NCBI GenBank assembly: GCA_030598645.1
Contig: JAUVPN010000024.1
Coordinates: 1-13,274 of the forward strand
Length of the DNA: 13,274 nt
Direction: 5' to 3'
From: Hyphomicrobium sp.
GTDB lineage: Bacteria; Pseudomonadota; Alphaproteobacteria; Rhizobiales; Hyphomicrobiaceae
Shown: piece after piece, positions 1-8,377 of the stretch
Layout of the letters: every line of letters starts with the position of its first letter
How positions within the stretch are numbered: position 1 is the first letter of the stretch
Position numbers and translations under genes: made by a program
The notes under the pieces: model-generated
Database searches by the model: none
Seen by the model: the letters and a program-made list of their open reading frames with translations, nothing else
Told to the model about the DNA's origin: nothing

Positions 1-158
1 CCCTAAGTAACAGCATAAACTATTACAGTGAGATGAACACCCCGTAGCAACCCAATCTGAAATAGCGCTCGTTTGCGCCGCTCTTGTTGGCGCGAACTCG
101 ATGGGTAGTGCCGTGAGAGCAAATATAAACAGGCTTAATCCTGCGTTAACCTGGCCGC
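1..158. other. Intergenic segment downstream of rsmA
   Basis: No gene is supported here; the short open frames that enter it are shadows of rsmA. It lies downstream of the rsmA stop codon. The only structure I see is an imperfect hairpin at 72-96, whose arms GCGCC (75-79) and GGCGC (89-93) extend by three more pairs, one of them a G-U wobble. No T-run follows on the minus strand, so it is not a convincing intrinsic terminator for the operon. Confidence 0.5.
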
Positions 159-1058
159 CTAGGCGTGGCCGGCCTTGGAGCGCTCGAAGATGTGAGCGAG
201 TTTCGCGTAATCTCTTACGCCCACATCCTCGGCCCGCAGATTTCCTGCAATTCCGGCTACTTCAAGAAAACCTTCAGGATCGGGGAGCAGTTGTTTAAGA
301 CTCGTGCGCAGCATTTTGCGGCGTTGACCAAAGGCGGCGGCGGTCACCTTTCCAACGGATTGTGCCGAGCAAGGCAGACCTGGATTCGAACGCGGCACGA
401 AATCAACGACGGCTGAGGCAACCTTTGGCGGCGGCGTGAATGCTTCGGGTGGCAACGTGAGCACCTTGCGCACCTGGGTGCGCCATTGTGAAAGCACCGA
501 TAGGCGTCCATAGGGCTTAGTGGCCGGGGTTGCCACGATCCGCTCAGCTACTTCATTCTGAAACATGAGAACCATACGATCGTACCAGGGTGGCCATGGC
601 TCCGTTTCCAACCAACCGACGAGAAGGAGCGTGGCCACACCATAGGGTAGGTTGGCTGCAATCGTCGCCTTACCATTGTGCTTGGACAACAAGTGCGGCC
701 AGTTGGCCTTTAGCGCGTCTCCGAATTGCACTTTCAGTCGCCCTGGATATCGTTCCGCAATCATTCCGAGTGCCGGTGCGCAGCGTTCATCCCGTTCGAG
801 CACAATCACATAGGCCGCGCCTTCCAAAAAGAGGGCACGCGTGAGCCCGCCGGGGCCCGGTCCTACTTCGACGACGGTACGACCGCGCAGTGGGCCGGCG
901 GCGCGTGCAATTCGGCGCGTAAGATTAAGGTCAAGGATAAAGTTTTGGCCGAGACTCTTCTTGGCGCTAAGCCCTAGGCTGGCGATGACCTCGCGTAAGG
1001 GCGGTAGTCCATCTGGGCTTGTCCCGCAGCCGTTTCCGTGGTTTTCGTTTGCGGTCAT
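159..1058 (-). CDS. rsmA: 16S rRNA (adenine(1518)-N6/adenine(1519)-N6)-dimethyltransferase RsmA/KsgA
   Basis: RsmA uses S-adenosylmethionine to dimethylate two adjacent adenines near the 3' end of 16S rRNA, a late step in small-subunit assembly; loss gives kasugamycin resistance. The 299-residue product has the expected family order: SLGQNFI at 35-41, the SAM-binding loop EVGPGPGGLT at 64-73, motif IV NLPY at 136-139, FTPPPKV at 207-213 and FGQRRKMLR at 243-251. Length is somewhat above the usual 270-290 because of about 20 extra N-terminal residues. The ATG at 1058 overlaps the pdxA stop as ATGA, which suggests translational coupling; no clear Shine-Dalgarno precedes it. It is the last gene of the minus-strand run. 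One oddity is Gly140 directly after NLPY, where Asn is usual. The family assignment is secure. Confidence 0.97.
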   Translation of the reverse strand: MTANENHGNGCGTSPDGLPPLREVIASLGLSAKKSLGQNFILDLNLTRRIARAAGPLRGRTVVEVGPGPGGLTRALFLEGAAYVIVLERDERCAPALGMIAERYPGRLKVQFGDALKANWPHLLSKHNGKATIAANLPYGVATLLLVGWLETEPWPPWYDRMVLMFQNEVAERIVATPATKPYGRLSVLSQWRTQVRKVLTLPPEAFTPPPKVASAVVDFVPRSNPGLPCSAQSVGKVTAAAFGQRRKMLRTSLKQLLPDPEGFLEVAGIAGNLRAEDVGVRDYAKLAHIFERSKAGHA

Positions 1059-2104
1059 CGTTGCGCATTCGCAGCGCGCGCGGCTGCGATACGGACTGCA
1101 AGCCGTAAACTTTCGATCAAACTGTTCGGGGATGCGCGCACTTCCGCCGCAATGTCGAAAGCCGTGCCGTGGTCGGGAGATGTGCGCACGAAAGGTAGTC
1201 CCAACGTTACGTTGACACCGTGGTCAAAGGCAATCGTCTTGAATGGAATAAGAGCTTGGTCATGGTACATGGCTATTACCGCATCGTAGCTGCCTCGCGC
1301 GGACGAATGGAACAAGGTATCAGCCGGGAACGGGCCGGCAACCGAAAACCCCTGGTTTTGCAATTCGGCAATTGCCGGTGCGATGACGTTGCGTTCTTCA
1401 TCACCCATGGTGCCGTCCTCGCCGGCATGCGGATTAAGCCCTGCTAATGCAACTCGCGGCGCCGCTATAGCGAAATCGCGATGGAGCGACTCGGAGGTTA
1501 CGCGCGCGGTATTCATGATTGACGCGCGTGTAATTGACCTTGGGACTTCGGCAAGAGGGATATGGATGGTAAGTGGGACAACCCGCAGTTCGCTTGAAAC
1601 CAACATCATGACTGGGCTGAATTGTTGCTTAGGAAATTGGCGCTGCGCGAGTGCCGCCAGAAAATCAGTGTGGCCAGTATAGGTAAAGCCGGAGGCAGTA
1701 AGTACGCTCTTAGCAATCGGGTTTGTCACGAGGGCCATTGTCTCCCCGCTTAAAACCGCACGAGTTGCTTGTTGGATGGCAGCAATGACAGCGGCCGCGT
1801 TGGCGGGATTGGGCGCCCCAGGTATGGCCGGCGCAGCCAACGGCACCCGTCGCACCGGAAGTGCTCTAGCGAATACGGCTACCGCCTCTGACGGGGCTCC
1901 GATAACCTGCAGAGGTATTGGAAGCTCAAGCAGGCGGCTCCGTTCCTCCAGCGCTTCAGGGTCAGCATACAGGACGAACGGCGGCAGGTTGTGCTTGGCC
2001 CGTCCCATCCATGCCTTGATACATAGCTCGAGGCCAATCCCGGCTGGGTCACCCATGCTAATGGCGATCGGCATACGTCGTCGGCACTCGGCCGCAGCGC
2101 TCAT
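1055..2104 (-). CDS. pdxA: 4-hydroxythreonine-4-phosphate dehydrogenase PdxA
   Basis: PdxA oxidises 4-phosphooxy-L-threonine with NAD; the product decarboxylates and is condensed by PdxJ with deoxyxylulose phosphate to give pyridoxine phosphate (DXP-dependent vitamin B6 synthesis). The 349-residue protein is of normal length. Visible motifs are GDPAGIG at 18-24, TNPIAK at 127-132, GLNPHAGE at 222-229 and SPDHGTAFDIA at 309-319. The three metal-binding histidines of the family are present as His145 (in TGHTDF), His181 (in TIHIPL) and His281 (in MYHDQA). The ATG at 2104 shares one base with the surA stop (TGATG), and the gene's own stop overlaps the rsmA start by 4 bases. The link with surA and rsmA is a long-conserved proteobacterial arrangement rather than a shared pathway. 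Confidence 0.97.
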   Translation of the reverse strand: MSAAAECRRRMPIAISMGDPAGIGLELCIKAWMGRAKHNLPPFVLYADPEALEERSRLLELPIPLQVIGAPSEAVAVFARALPVRRVPLAAPAIPGAPNPANAAAVIAAIQQATRAVLSGETMALVTNPIAKSVLTASGFTYTGHTDFLAALAQRQFPKQQFSPVMMLVSSELRVVPLTIHIPLAEVPRSITRASIMNTARVTSESLHRDFAIAAPRVALAGLNPHAGEDGTMGDEERNVIAPAIAELQNQGFSVAGPFPADTLFHSSARGSYDAVIAMYHDQALIPFKTIAFDHGVNVTLGLPFVRTSPDHGTAFDIAAEVRASPNSLIESLRLAVRIAAARAANAQR

Positions 2105-3405
2105 CAGCGATACTCGATATGCGCGTCCTGCCGCAGGTCCTTAAGATGTCGCTTGGCCAGAATCTCAAACTCCTTCTGCTGGCGATCATTCTTTGCCGAT
2201 ACGCGCTTCTTCTGTTGCGCTGGAATGACCTTGCGGCCACAAACAGCCCACAACTCAACGCCACCTTCACCGACGCTGGGTGGCAACATCTCGTTGTCCT
2301 GCGCGCTCAACAGGAGCGTGCGTGTGGGTTCAGGGATACTCGATGGCGCACGCTTACCCAAGTTCTGGAATCGCGCGCCCGTCACGCCTGCGGTGAGTGA
2401 AGATGTGGCTTTGCAATTCTTGAAATTGGCGCGCATGAGCTCTGCATCGCGCAGCCGAACCGCGATTTCTTTTTGGTCAACCTTTGTCGGCAACAGCAGC
2501 AATATCCGTTGGACCTGCAACTCCACATCATCACTTCCTGTGACATCGCCCGCCATGCGGTCCAACTCGCTGACTACGCTCTGGATCTGCCGGCCATAAC
2601 GACGACGAATGACGTTGTTCCACGAGACCGACGCTTTTATTCGCTCCTTCATAGCATCGATATTAGTGCCCATCTGGGCAAAATTTTTGCTCAACTGTTC
2701 AGGCGATATCTTGTTGCGGCTAGCCATTCCGGCGAGGACGCGGTTGACGTCTTCGTCCGACGCTAGCGCATTGAGACGCTTGGCTTCGTATAGTTTCAAA
2801 CGCTCATCCACCAACTCGTCGAGGGCGGCCTTACGTGAGGGCATGGTGGACTTGCGTGCCCTAGCGACTGCCTGCTGCTGAATACTGCGGCCGAAGGCTT
2901 TCTTGCGCCTCTCAAATATTTTGATCACCTCTTCTTGTGACTTGCCTTGGTTCGCCTTGACGGTTTCGTCAAGAATAGCTTTCAGCCGCGCGGTGGTCTT
3001 GGGATCCTTGACGATGCTTTGAAAAATGGCCTTCACTTTGGGCTGGATATTTGCACCTATACTCATCAACCGGCGGCGCTGTTCTACTTCGTAACCGGTA
3101 ATCGGTTGGTCATTGACAAGCGCAACGATGGATTGGGCTGTCTTGGATGAGCGCGAACGTTTGCTTTGCGGCTTGTTGGCGGCCAGTCGCGTTGCCCTCG
3201 AACTGTTGCTCCGGCTAGTGTGTTTGGCAGGCATCGACGAAGTCTTTGCCTGACCGCCGGTCGAGGTGTCCTGCACATGCGCCAACCCGGTTCTAGCCAA
3301 TGGCATTCCGGCAAAGACGATGCTCAATAAGAGAAGGGCGCAGGCTCGCGATGTTGGAGACTGGCGCGGAGTGCAGCGATTTCGGAAAATCATCATAGGC
3401 TGCAT
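2104..3405 (-). CDS. surA: SurA-like periplasmic chaperone with degenerate PPIase domain
   Basis: SurA proteins escort unfolded outer-membrane proteins, including LptD, through the periplasm. The 433-residue product starts with a signal peptide (Arg20 then hydrophobic 21-31, probable cleavage near 42). A Ser/Thr/Lys/Arg-rich linker follows at 45-90. The N-terminal chaperone domain begins near 91 (IVALVNDQPITGYEVEQR) and continues to about 270. It is interrupted by a basic helical insertion at about 120-190, before ALDELVDERLKLYEAKR. The region 295-392 is a single, poorly conserved parvulin-like domain with Cys331 and Cys389, as in other alphaproteobacterial SurA proteins; I see no convincing isomerase active site. 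Position between lptD and pdxA supports the name. The start may be ATG 3405, or one of the tandem ATGs at 3396/3393, which lie better spaced from an AGAAG element. A gap of 136 bases separates it from lptD. Confidence 0.88.
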   Translation of the reverse strand: MQPMMIFRNRCTPRQSPTSRACALLLLSIVFAGMPLARTGLAHVQDTSTGGQAKTSSMPAKHTSRSNSSRATRLAANKPQSKRSRSSKTAQSIVALVNDQPITGYEVEQRRRLMSIGANIQPKVKAIFQSIVKDPKTTARLKAILDETVKANQGKSQEEVIKIFERRKKAFGRSIQQQAVARARKSTMPSRKAALDELVDERLKLYEAKRLNALASDEDVNRVLAGMASRNKISPEQLSKNFAQMGTNIDAMKERIKASVSWNNVIRRRYGRQIQSVVSELDRMAGDVTGSDDVELQVQRILLLLPTKVDQKEIAVRLRDAELMRANFKNCKATSSLTAGVTGARFQNLGKRAPSSIPEPTRTLLLSAQDNEMLPPSVGEGGVELWAVCGRKVIPAQQKKRVSAKNDRQQKEFEILAKRHLKDLRQDAHIEYR

Positions 3406-3541
3406 CTTCTGGATGTGTGGCCTATGACAAGTTGGGAGATTCGCATCCCCGCTGCATGCTTCTGAGCTATGTTATCCACACGAACCGTGGCGGAGGCATG
3501 GCGCAATCCAGCCGCCCTGAAATTGAGCCGAATAGGCACGA
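3406..3541. other. lptD-surA intergenic gap
   Basis: This 136-base stretch is the only substantial gap in the six-gene minus-strand run. No open frame in it looks like a gene. I see no T-run hairpin ending lptD and no well-spaced sigma-70 promoter for surA. Weakly complementary arms (GGCGG at 3489-3493, CCGCC at 3512-3516) lie far apart. An internal promoter or processing site is possible but not shown. Confidence 0.4.
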
Positions 3542-5959
3542 CTAGCCGCCAGATTGTTGCTCCGACGATGTGTAACTAAGGGCGTCGGTTTTGTAACCGA
3601 ACTCGCCAAGATGCTTCAGCTCGAACCGCAGCATCAACGTTTGGCCATCGGCGATTTGCTCGCTCTTAAAGCGATTGTCGGTGTAGGTCGCGGTGAGAAT
3701 GAGGCATTCGTCGCCATAGCGTACCTGGTAGAAGTTCTGAAGCAGATCTCGCTCGTCTATGTCATAACGCATCCCGCCCTTGAGGCTCCACCTCTCGGTG
3801 AGGGCCAATTTCAGGGAGGCGAGGACACCCTCTTGCTGTGTCGCAAAACCAGAGGGCAAATCGTCGGCTACGTAGGTGTAGGTCGCTGTCGCGTAGAAGG
3901 GGCCATAACCCACTATGGCGCCCGCATCCTGACGGCGCATCGCAAAGTTATCTTCATCAAAGCGCGTTTGCGAAATCACCCGGAAGAAGTCAGAAGGGGC
4001 TACGTACAAGCCCAGCACATAATCTGACCGGTCCGTCTCCAATCCACTGGTTGGATTGAAGATAGGATCGCCAACTTCATTGATGCCAGGAAGAGTATAT
4101 GGATTGACACCTGCAAGGTGGAAGCTCTGGCCTGCAAGAATTCGGGCATACCCCCCCGTGTTGGACTGGAAAGTATATTGCAAACCCGCGTTGGCGCGGG
4201 TTCCCGTTTCGATGCGGTCGTAACCGGAAAATTTGTCTACATCGAACAGATTTGAGTCATCAAAGACGAGGCTTTGTGCGTCTTCGTCAGGTAGGTCGTC
4301 CTGCCTAACGCTTGCCTGGCGTCCAATGATCTGTCCGATCGGTTCAATGACATGTGAGCCCCTACTCGAATTCGCCACCCAAGGATAGGCGACTGTGACG
4401 CCGCCGAAGGCAAGACCGCGCGCCACCGACGTGGTGCTGTTGACGAACTCCCGAGACTGCGGATCGAAGTAGTTCCGAAGCTGATAAACATCACCACGCA
4501 GATGAGCAAAGGGCGTGTAGGTAATGCCTATATGATCGGACATCCGCTTGCGCCACTTAACCTCTGTTACTACGCGGTTCATTCTCTCCACACCGGCTCC
4601 AACGGTTTCATTGTCGCTCGAGAATCCCAGCACATTGGTATCCCATCGGAGCTCCCCACCAAGTATCGGATCAGCGGCCACATAATTGTAGTCAATGATT
4701 GGGTGCGCCCAAGAATCGGCGATGGGTTCGTCGGTAAACAGAAGTCCCCCGAGCTGATAAACATTCAGGCCAAAGTAATTGCGTTCTGATTGACCGACGA
4801 GGAAGCCCCTGTTCACGCGGTCTGTTAGTAGGATGTTGTCAAGTTTATAAAACCGGCGAAAAGCGTCGTCACTTTCAACGACGACATCCCAGCCTGTGTC
4901 CCACCAGCTCGATAACGAAAACAGACCTTTGGTCTCGATGCTGCCCCGCCAGCCATCATAACGATCGCGATCTTCTATCGAACTGGGCAGTTGGCCGGCA
5001 TCCTGATCAATGCCAGCGAGGTCTACATAATATTCGCCATTAGCGAGCTTATGGCGCCATTTGCCCTGCCATAGAACACCTTGCCGCGTCATAAACTTAG
5101 GATAGAACGTAAAGTCATAATTCGGCGCGAGAGCAAAGTAGTAGGGAACCGTTGTACTGTAGCCGAATGCGTCGGAGACGCCCGGCTCGGGCATCAGGAA
5201 GCCCGACTTGCGCTTTGTCGAAGGATCAGCGTGCTCGAAGTAGGGAGTGTAGAGGACCGGCACTCCAAAAAGTTCAAATTGGGCGTCATAATAACTGATC
5301 GTTCCGGCCTGCTGATCATGAATTACGCGATCGGCGCTGATGCACCATAAAGGCGGCATCCCGTCCCGACTTTTACATGGGGTAAAGCGCCCCTTAATGA
5401 ATTCCGTAACGTTGCCTTCGCGCCGTATCGCGCGCTGAGCGGCGATCCGCGAATCGTCTTTGGCGACAACGCTCAACGACTGAACAAACCCATCCCGGAA
5501 ATCGTCGGTCAATGTATACCGGTCAGCGCGTACGATGTTGCCGTTGGGTTCTTTGAGAACAACATTACCGATTGCGGTTAGGGTGCCACCTGATTGGTTA
5601 TACAGGACCTCATCAGCCGTCAGGATGTAATCGTTATAATAGATTTCGACGTTGCCACGCGCGATGACACTGTCGCCGCCGTTGTCATAGATCAGCTCGT
5701 CGGCCTGCAGATAGAGTGGCTGCGATCGGTCTATATTAAGCTGAGGTGAAATACTGACGTCACCGAACGAGTCAGCGGAAGGCGTCTTCGGGGTAATGAC
5801 ACTGGGGTCTTGGGCTAAGGCTGGAGTATCGCCAAAAGCGAGCACAGCAAAAAACGCCACGAGCATGACCAGACGTCCCCCACCGACAACCTTCCGGTGC
5901 CGGTAAGGAACGCGTGACCATCCGCAACCCTCATGCGGTGTCCGCGTAACACGCATCAC
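3542..5959 (-). CDS. lptD: LPS-assembly outer-membrane protein LptD
   Basis: LptD is the outer-membrane beta-barrel which, with the lipoprotein LptE, inserts lipopolysaccharide into the outer leaflet. The 805-residue product has a signal peptide: a basic N-terminus, hydrophobic 31-43, and an ALA cleavage motif at 47-49. A periplasmic OstA/LptA-type beta-jellyroll spans about 75-225 (PLYLQADELIYD, then ARGNVEIYYNDY and AIGNVVLKEPNG). The barrel runs from about 230 to the C-terminus, opening with the conserved VPVLYTPYFEHADP and KRKSGFLMPE segments. Mature cysteines are Cys195, Cys206 and Cys752. The start codon is GTG 5959, immediately after the lptG stop and followed at once by an ATG at 5956. 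An AGGAGG 8 bases before the GTG favours the GTG. Its place directly after lptF and lptG fits one LPS-export module. A run of seven G (coding strand) lies at 4157-4151. Confidence 0.97.
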   Translation of the reverse strand: MMRVTRTPHEGCGWSRVPYRHRKVVGGGRLVMLVAFFAVLAFGDTPALAQDPSVITPKTPSADSFGDVSISPQLNIDRSQPLYLQADELIYDNGGDSVIARGNVEIYYNDYILTADEVLYNQSGGTLTAIGNVVLKEPNGNIVRADRYTLTDDFRDGFVQSLSVVAKDDSRIAAQRAIRREGNVTEFIKGRFTPCKSRDGMPPLWCISADRVIHDQQAGTISYYDAQFELFGVPVLYTPYFEHADPSTKRKSGFLMPEPGVSDAFGYSTTVPYYFALAPNYDFTFYPKFMTRQGVLWQGKWRHKLANGEYYVDLAGIDQDAGQLPSSIEDRDRYDGWRGSIETKGLFSLSSWWDTGWDVVVESDDAFRRFYKLDNILLTDRVNRGFLVGQSERNYFGLNVYQLGGLLFTDEPIADSWAHPIIDYNYVAADPILGGELRWDTNVLGFSSDNETVGAGVERMNRVVTEVKWRKRMSDHIGITYTPFAHLRGDVYQLRNYFDPQSREFVNSTTSVARGLAFGGVTVAYPWVANSSRGSHVIEPIGQIIGRQASVRQDDLPDEDAQSLVFDDSNLFDVDKFSGYDRIETGTRANAGLQYTFQSNTGGYARILAGQSFHLAGVNPYTLPGINEVGDPIFNPTSGLETDRSDYVLGLYVAPSDFFRVISQTRFDEDNFAMRRQDAGAIVGYGPFYATATYTYVADDLPSGFATQQEGVLASLKLALTERWSLKGGMRYDIDERDLLQNFYQVRYGDECLILTATYTDNRFKSEQIADGQTLMLRFELKHLGEFGYKTDALSYTSSEQQSGG

Positions 5960-7054
5960 TCAGCCATCCTCCTGGTGCAGCAGCACTGACGCCGAGACAA
6001 CGAGAAGTAGAACAACGGGCAACCAAATCGCGGCCCAAGCGGGAACGAGACCAGCAACTCCGATTTGTCGGGAGACTTCTGCGAGTAGAAAAAAGCCTAA
6101 CCCCCCCACTAAACCAGTGATGACCATAGTCTGGATGCCCCCTGAACGGAATGACCGCAACGACACAGTCGCGGCCAAAAGGACCATCGCGACACAAAGC
6201 AATGGCCGGGACAGCAGAGATTCATATTGCACGCGGAGTCTATCGGCCGAAATCTGCGCCTTTTCAGCTACTTCTATGAGGCGGGGCAATTCCCAGAACG
6301 ACATTGACGAAAGTGAGCCTAATGCGTCGGTGACACGCTCGGGCGTCAAATAGGTTGAAAGGAGATATTGTTGAAATTTTTCGGGCTCTTGGCCGATTCT
6401 TGCCACCCATGCGTCCCTAATCTCCCAAAAGCCAGGTTTTAGCTCGGCTCGGGCACCATCGACACGCTCCACAAAATGGCCGCCCCGATCAAAAACGAAC
6501 ACTGTTACCCCGGTTAGGGTCAACCCTCGATTGGAGGCTAGAGCTGCGCTAATTACTGACTGGCCATCAGCCCCGTCTTGACGCAACCATGAGTCGCCCG
6601 ATCGCGAGCGTAACAGATTAGTTTCTTTGCCAAATGCTTCTGCGTAGACCGTTTCGGCCTTGCTCCGTGCGCCTGCCGCGATGGGGTTGAAAATAGCAAC
6701 GCCGAACACGCCAAGAACCACTGCGACGATTAAGCCGGGCCGCAGAAACTGCCATACTGACATGCCGCCTGCTCGCATCACCGTCAGTTCGCTCTGCCGG
6801 CTGAGCGATAGGAGCGCCGCGATGCTACCTACAAGGACTGCAAAGCCGACGAGATACTCCGCGTAGGCCGGCAATCTCAGTAATCCAATCAAAGCGACAG
6901 CCCCGATTGAGGCGCCGCCATACTTGCCCGACTGGCGGAGTAATTCCACCAAATCAATCATGTAGATCAGCAGACAACAAAGTAGAAATGTTAGCATTAT
7001 TGCCAAGAGGAACCGCTTCGCAATGTAGCGGGGCAGTATGCTGGCGCTGATCAT
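5960..7054 (-). CDS. lptG: LPS export ABC transporter permease LptG
   Basis: LptG pairs with LptF and the ATPase LptB in the inner membrane; the complex extracts LPS and pushes it onto the LptC-LptA-LptD bridge. From ATG 7054 the product is 364 residues, the usual family size. It has the LptF/LptG plan: membrane segments at about 14-36, 56-82 and 104-124, a periplasmic beta-jellyroll at about 130-245, then segments at about 283-299, 307-327 and 338-358. The SRQSELTVMRAGG stretch at 85-97 is the conserved cytoplasmic coupling region. An upstream in-frame start at 7225 would add 57 hydrophilic residues lying entirely inside lptF. ATG 7054 is preferred because it gives a 4-base ATGA overlap with lptF and begins right at the first helix. 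A run of seven G (coding strand) lies at 6107-6101. lptB, lptA and lptC are not in the window. Confidence 0.96.
   Translation of the reverse strand: MISASILPRYIAKRFLLAIMLTFLLCCLLIYMIDLVELLRQSGKYGGASIGAVALIGLLRLPAYAEYLVGFAVLVGSIAALLSLSRQSELTVMRAGGMSVWQFLRPGLIVAVVLGVFGVAIFNPIAAGARSKAETVYAEAFGKETNLLRSRSGDSWLRQDGADGQSVISAALASNRGLTLTGVTVFVFDRGGHFVERVDGARAELKPGFWEIRDAWVARIGQEPEKFQQYLLSTYLTPERVTDALGSLSSMSFWELPRLIEVAEKAQISADRLRVQYESLLSRPLLCVAMVLLAATVSLRSFRSGGIQTMVITGLVGGLGFFLLAEVSRQIGVAGLVPAWAAIWLPVVLLLVVSASVLLHQEDG
5968..5973 (-). promoter_or_regulatory. Shine-Dalgarno site of lptD
   Basis: The minus strand reads AGGAGG here, inside the last codons of lptG. It is 8 bases from the GTG at 5959 and 11 from the ATG at 5956, so it supports the GTG as the lptD start. 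Confidence 0.65.
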
Positions 7055-8301
7055 TGGCGTTTTGCTCCGCGACGAGCAACCGGATAGGGGCGCAACGTTC
7101 TCTGGGGGCGTTTCCCCGAAACAAATGGGATCGGAATCCTTGTCACCAGACCCTGGATCGTCTGAGTTAGCAGGCCAATGAAGGCGGGGGCGGTTCGCTC
7201 GCGTGTAGGCTGGGTCAATAGCCATAACGCAAATCCACTGGCCGCAAGTGGCATCACATAAAGTAGTGGGGCCATGATAGTTTGGATCGATACGACATTA
7301 TTGAGGGCAAGGCCTCCAACACGGGCCGCCACTGCGATTACGAACGCTGCCGTGACGTAGTGCGTTCGGTTCTGACGCGTGCTTTGCGCCTGCCCAACCC
7401 AGGCCAACGCAATCAACGCAAATGCGATCGGGTAGAGTGGATTGGAGAAGCGCTCATGCACCTCGGACCAGAATCGTCCTGGAGACCGCTTGTACCTTAC
7501 GCTCGTCGGCTCTGGATTGAGAAGCTCACCAAGGTAACGTTCGCGCGCTTTAAGATCGTTATTGTCGTCCCCCAACTTGCGCTCAAACTGGGCTAGATCG
7601 ACCGCATACTTGTCGAAGGCAATCAATTGGGCTGGCTCGTCGGTCCTGCGACGTGTATTGCGACGTACGATGTGACCGTCGGTCATAACCAGGTAGTTGG
7701 AGGGCTTTTGTTTTACGATCACGCCGCGTTCCGCCAAGTAGGATTGGCTCTGCGCATTGTCGCGTGTGTCACGCACAATTAGGCCCAAGAGCTCGCCGTC
7801 GTGGGTACGTTCCCGGATGTGAAACGTTAAGTTGCGCTCAGGGCTGGAAAAGCGACCGGGTTGAATGACCTGGGTCAACAGGTCGGTGCGCACCTGGACA
7901 ATGTATTCGCGCAAAAGCCTAAGACTCCACGGCATGGCAGCGTGGTTGACGAAGGCTACACCCATGGAAACGAGTAAGGCGAGGAGCAGGATCGGTTTAG
8001 CAGGGGTCCAGATAGTCGCCCCCGAAGCGGTCAACACGATCAGTTCGCTATCGCTATTGAGACGGTTCAGCGTATGGATGGTGGCGATCAGCAATGCGAA
8101 TGGTGCAATAATCGCTATGAGACCAGGCAAGGCTAGCGTGGTCATCTTTAGCAGCATCCATGCGTCTTGACCTTGGGACGTGACGACGTTGAGCTGCCGC
8201 AATGCAAGTGCAACCCAAACGATCCCCGACAGCGACAAGAGGATAATCAGCAGTGCACCGCCGGCCTGCCGAAAGACATACCTTTCAAAGATTGTCATCA
8301 C
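7051..8301 (-). CDS. lptF: LPS export ABC transporter permease LptF
   Basis: LptF is the partner permease of LptG in the LptB2FG transporter that pulls LPS from the inner membrane. The 416-residue product shows MTIFERYVFRQ at the N-terminus, membrane segments at about 15-37, 56-78 and 101-121, a periplasmic beta-jellyroll at about 145-270, then segments at about 286-304, 315-334 and 344-362. SDSELIVLTASGA at 83-95 is the conserved coupling segment. After the last helix comes a basic tail of about 50 residues (365-416), longer than typical LptF C-termini. The frame opens with GTG 8301 followed by ATG 8298; neither has a strong Shine-Dalgarno. It is the first gene of the run, so its promoter should lie in the 400-base gap toward pepA. 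LptF versus LptG follows gene order and sequence character. Confidence 0.95.
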   Translation of the reverse strand: MMTIFERYVFRQAGGALLIILLSLSGIVWVALALRQLNVVTSQGQDAWMLLKMTTLALPGLIAIIAPFALLIATIHTLNRLNSDSELIVLTASGATIWTPAKPILLLALLVSMGVAFVNHAAMPWSLRLLREYIVQVRTDLLTQVIQPGRFSSPERNLTFHIRERTHDGELLGLIVRDTRDNAQSQSYLAERGVIVKQKPSNYLVMTDGHIVRRNTRRRTDEPAQLIAFDKYAVDLAQFERKLGDDNNDLKARERYLGELLNPEPTSVRYKRSPGRFWSEVHERFSNPLYPIAFALIALAWVGQAQSTRQNRTHYVTAAFVIAVAARVGGLALNNVVSIQTIMAPLLYVMPLAASGFALWLLTQPTRERTAPAFIGLLTQTIQGLVTRIPIPFVSGKRPQRTLRPYPVARRGAKRQ

Positions 8302-8359
8302 ATCCGAGCAGGTCAGAAGGGCCCTAGACGGGAGCCCTGATTCGATCTAGCAGACAGGG

Positions 8360-8377
8360 CGCCATATCAGCATGGCG
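8360..8377. repeat. Perfect 6-bp inverted repeat upstream of lptF
   Basis: Arms CGCCAT and ATGGCG are separated by six bases (ATCAGC). The site is about 60 bases upstream of the lptF start, where a 5' leader hairpin or an operator could lie. No function is known. Confidence 0.4.

Noticed and set aside
72..96. Hairpin downstream of rsmA as an intrinsic terminator
   Set aside because: The stem includes a wobble pair and no T-run follows on the minus strand.
7055..7225. 57-residue N-terminal extension of LptG
   Set aside because: The extra residues are hydrophilic, lie entirely within lptF and precede the first helix; the ATGA overlap start at 7054 matches family length.
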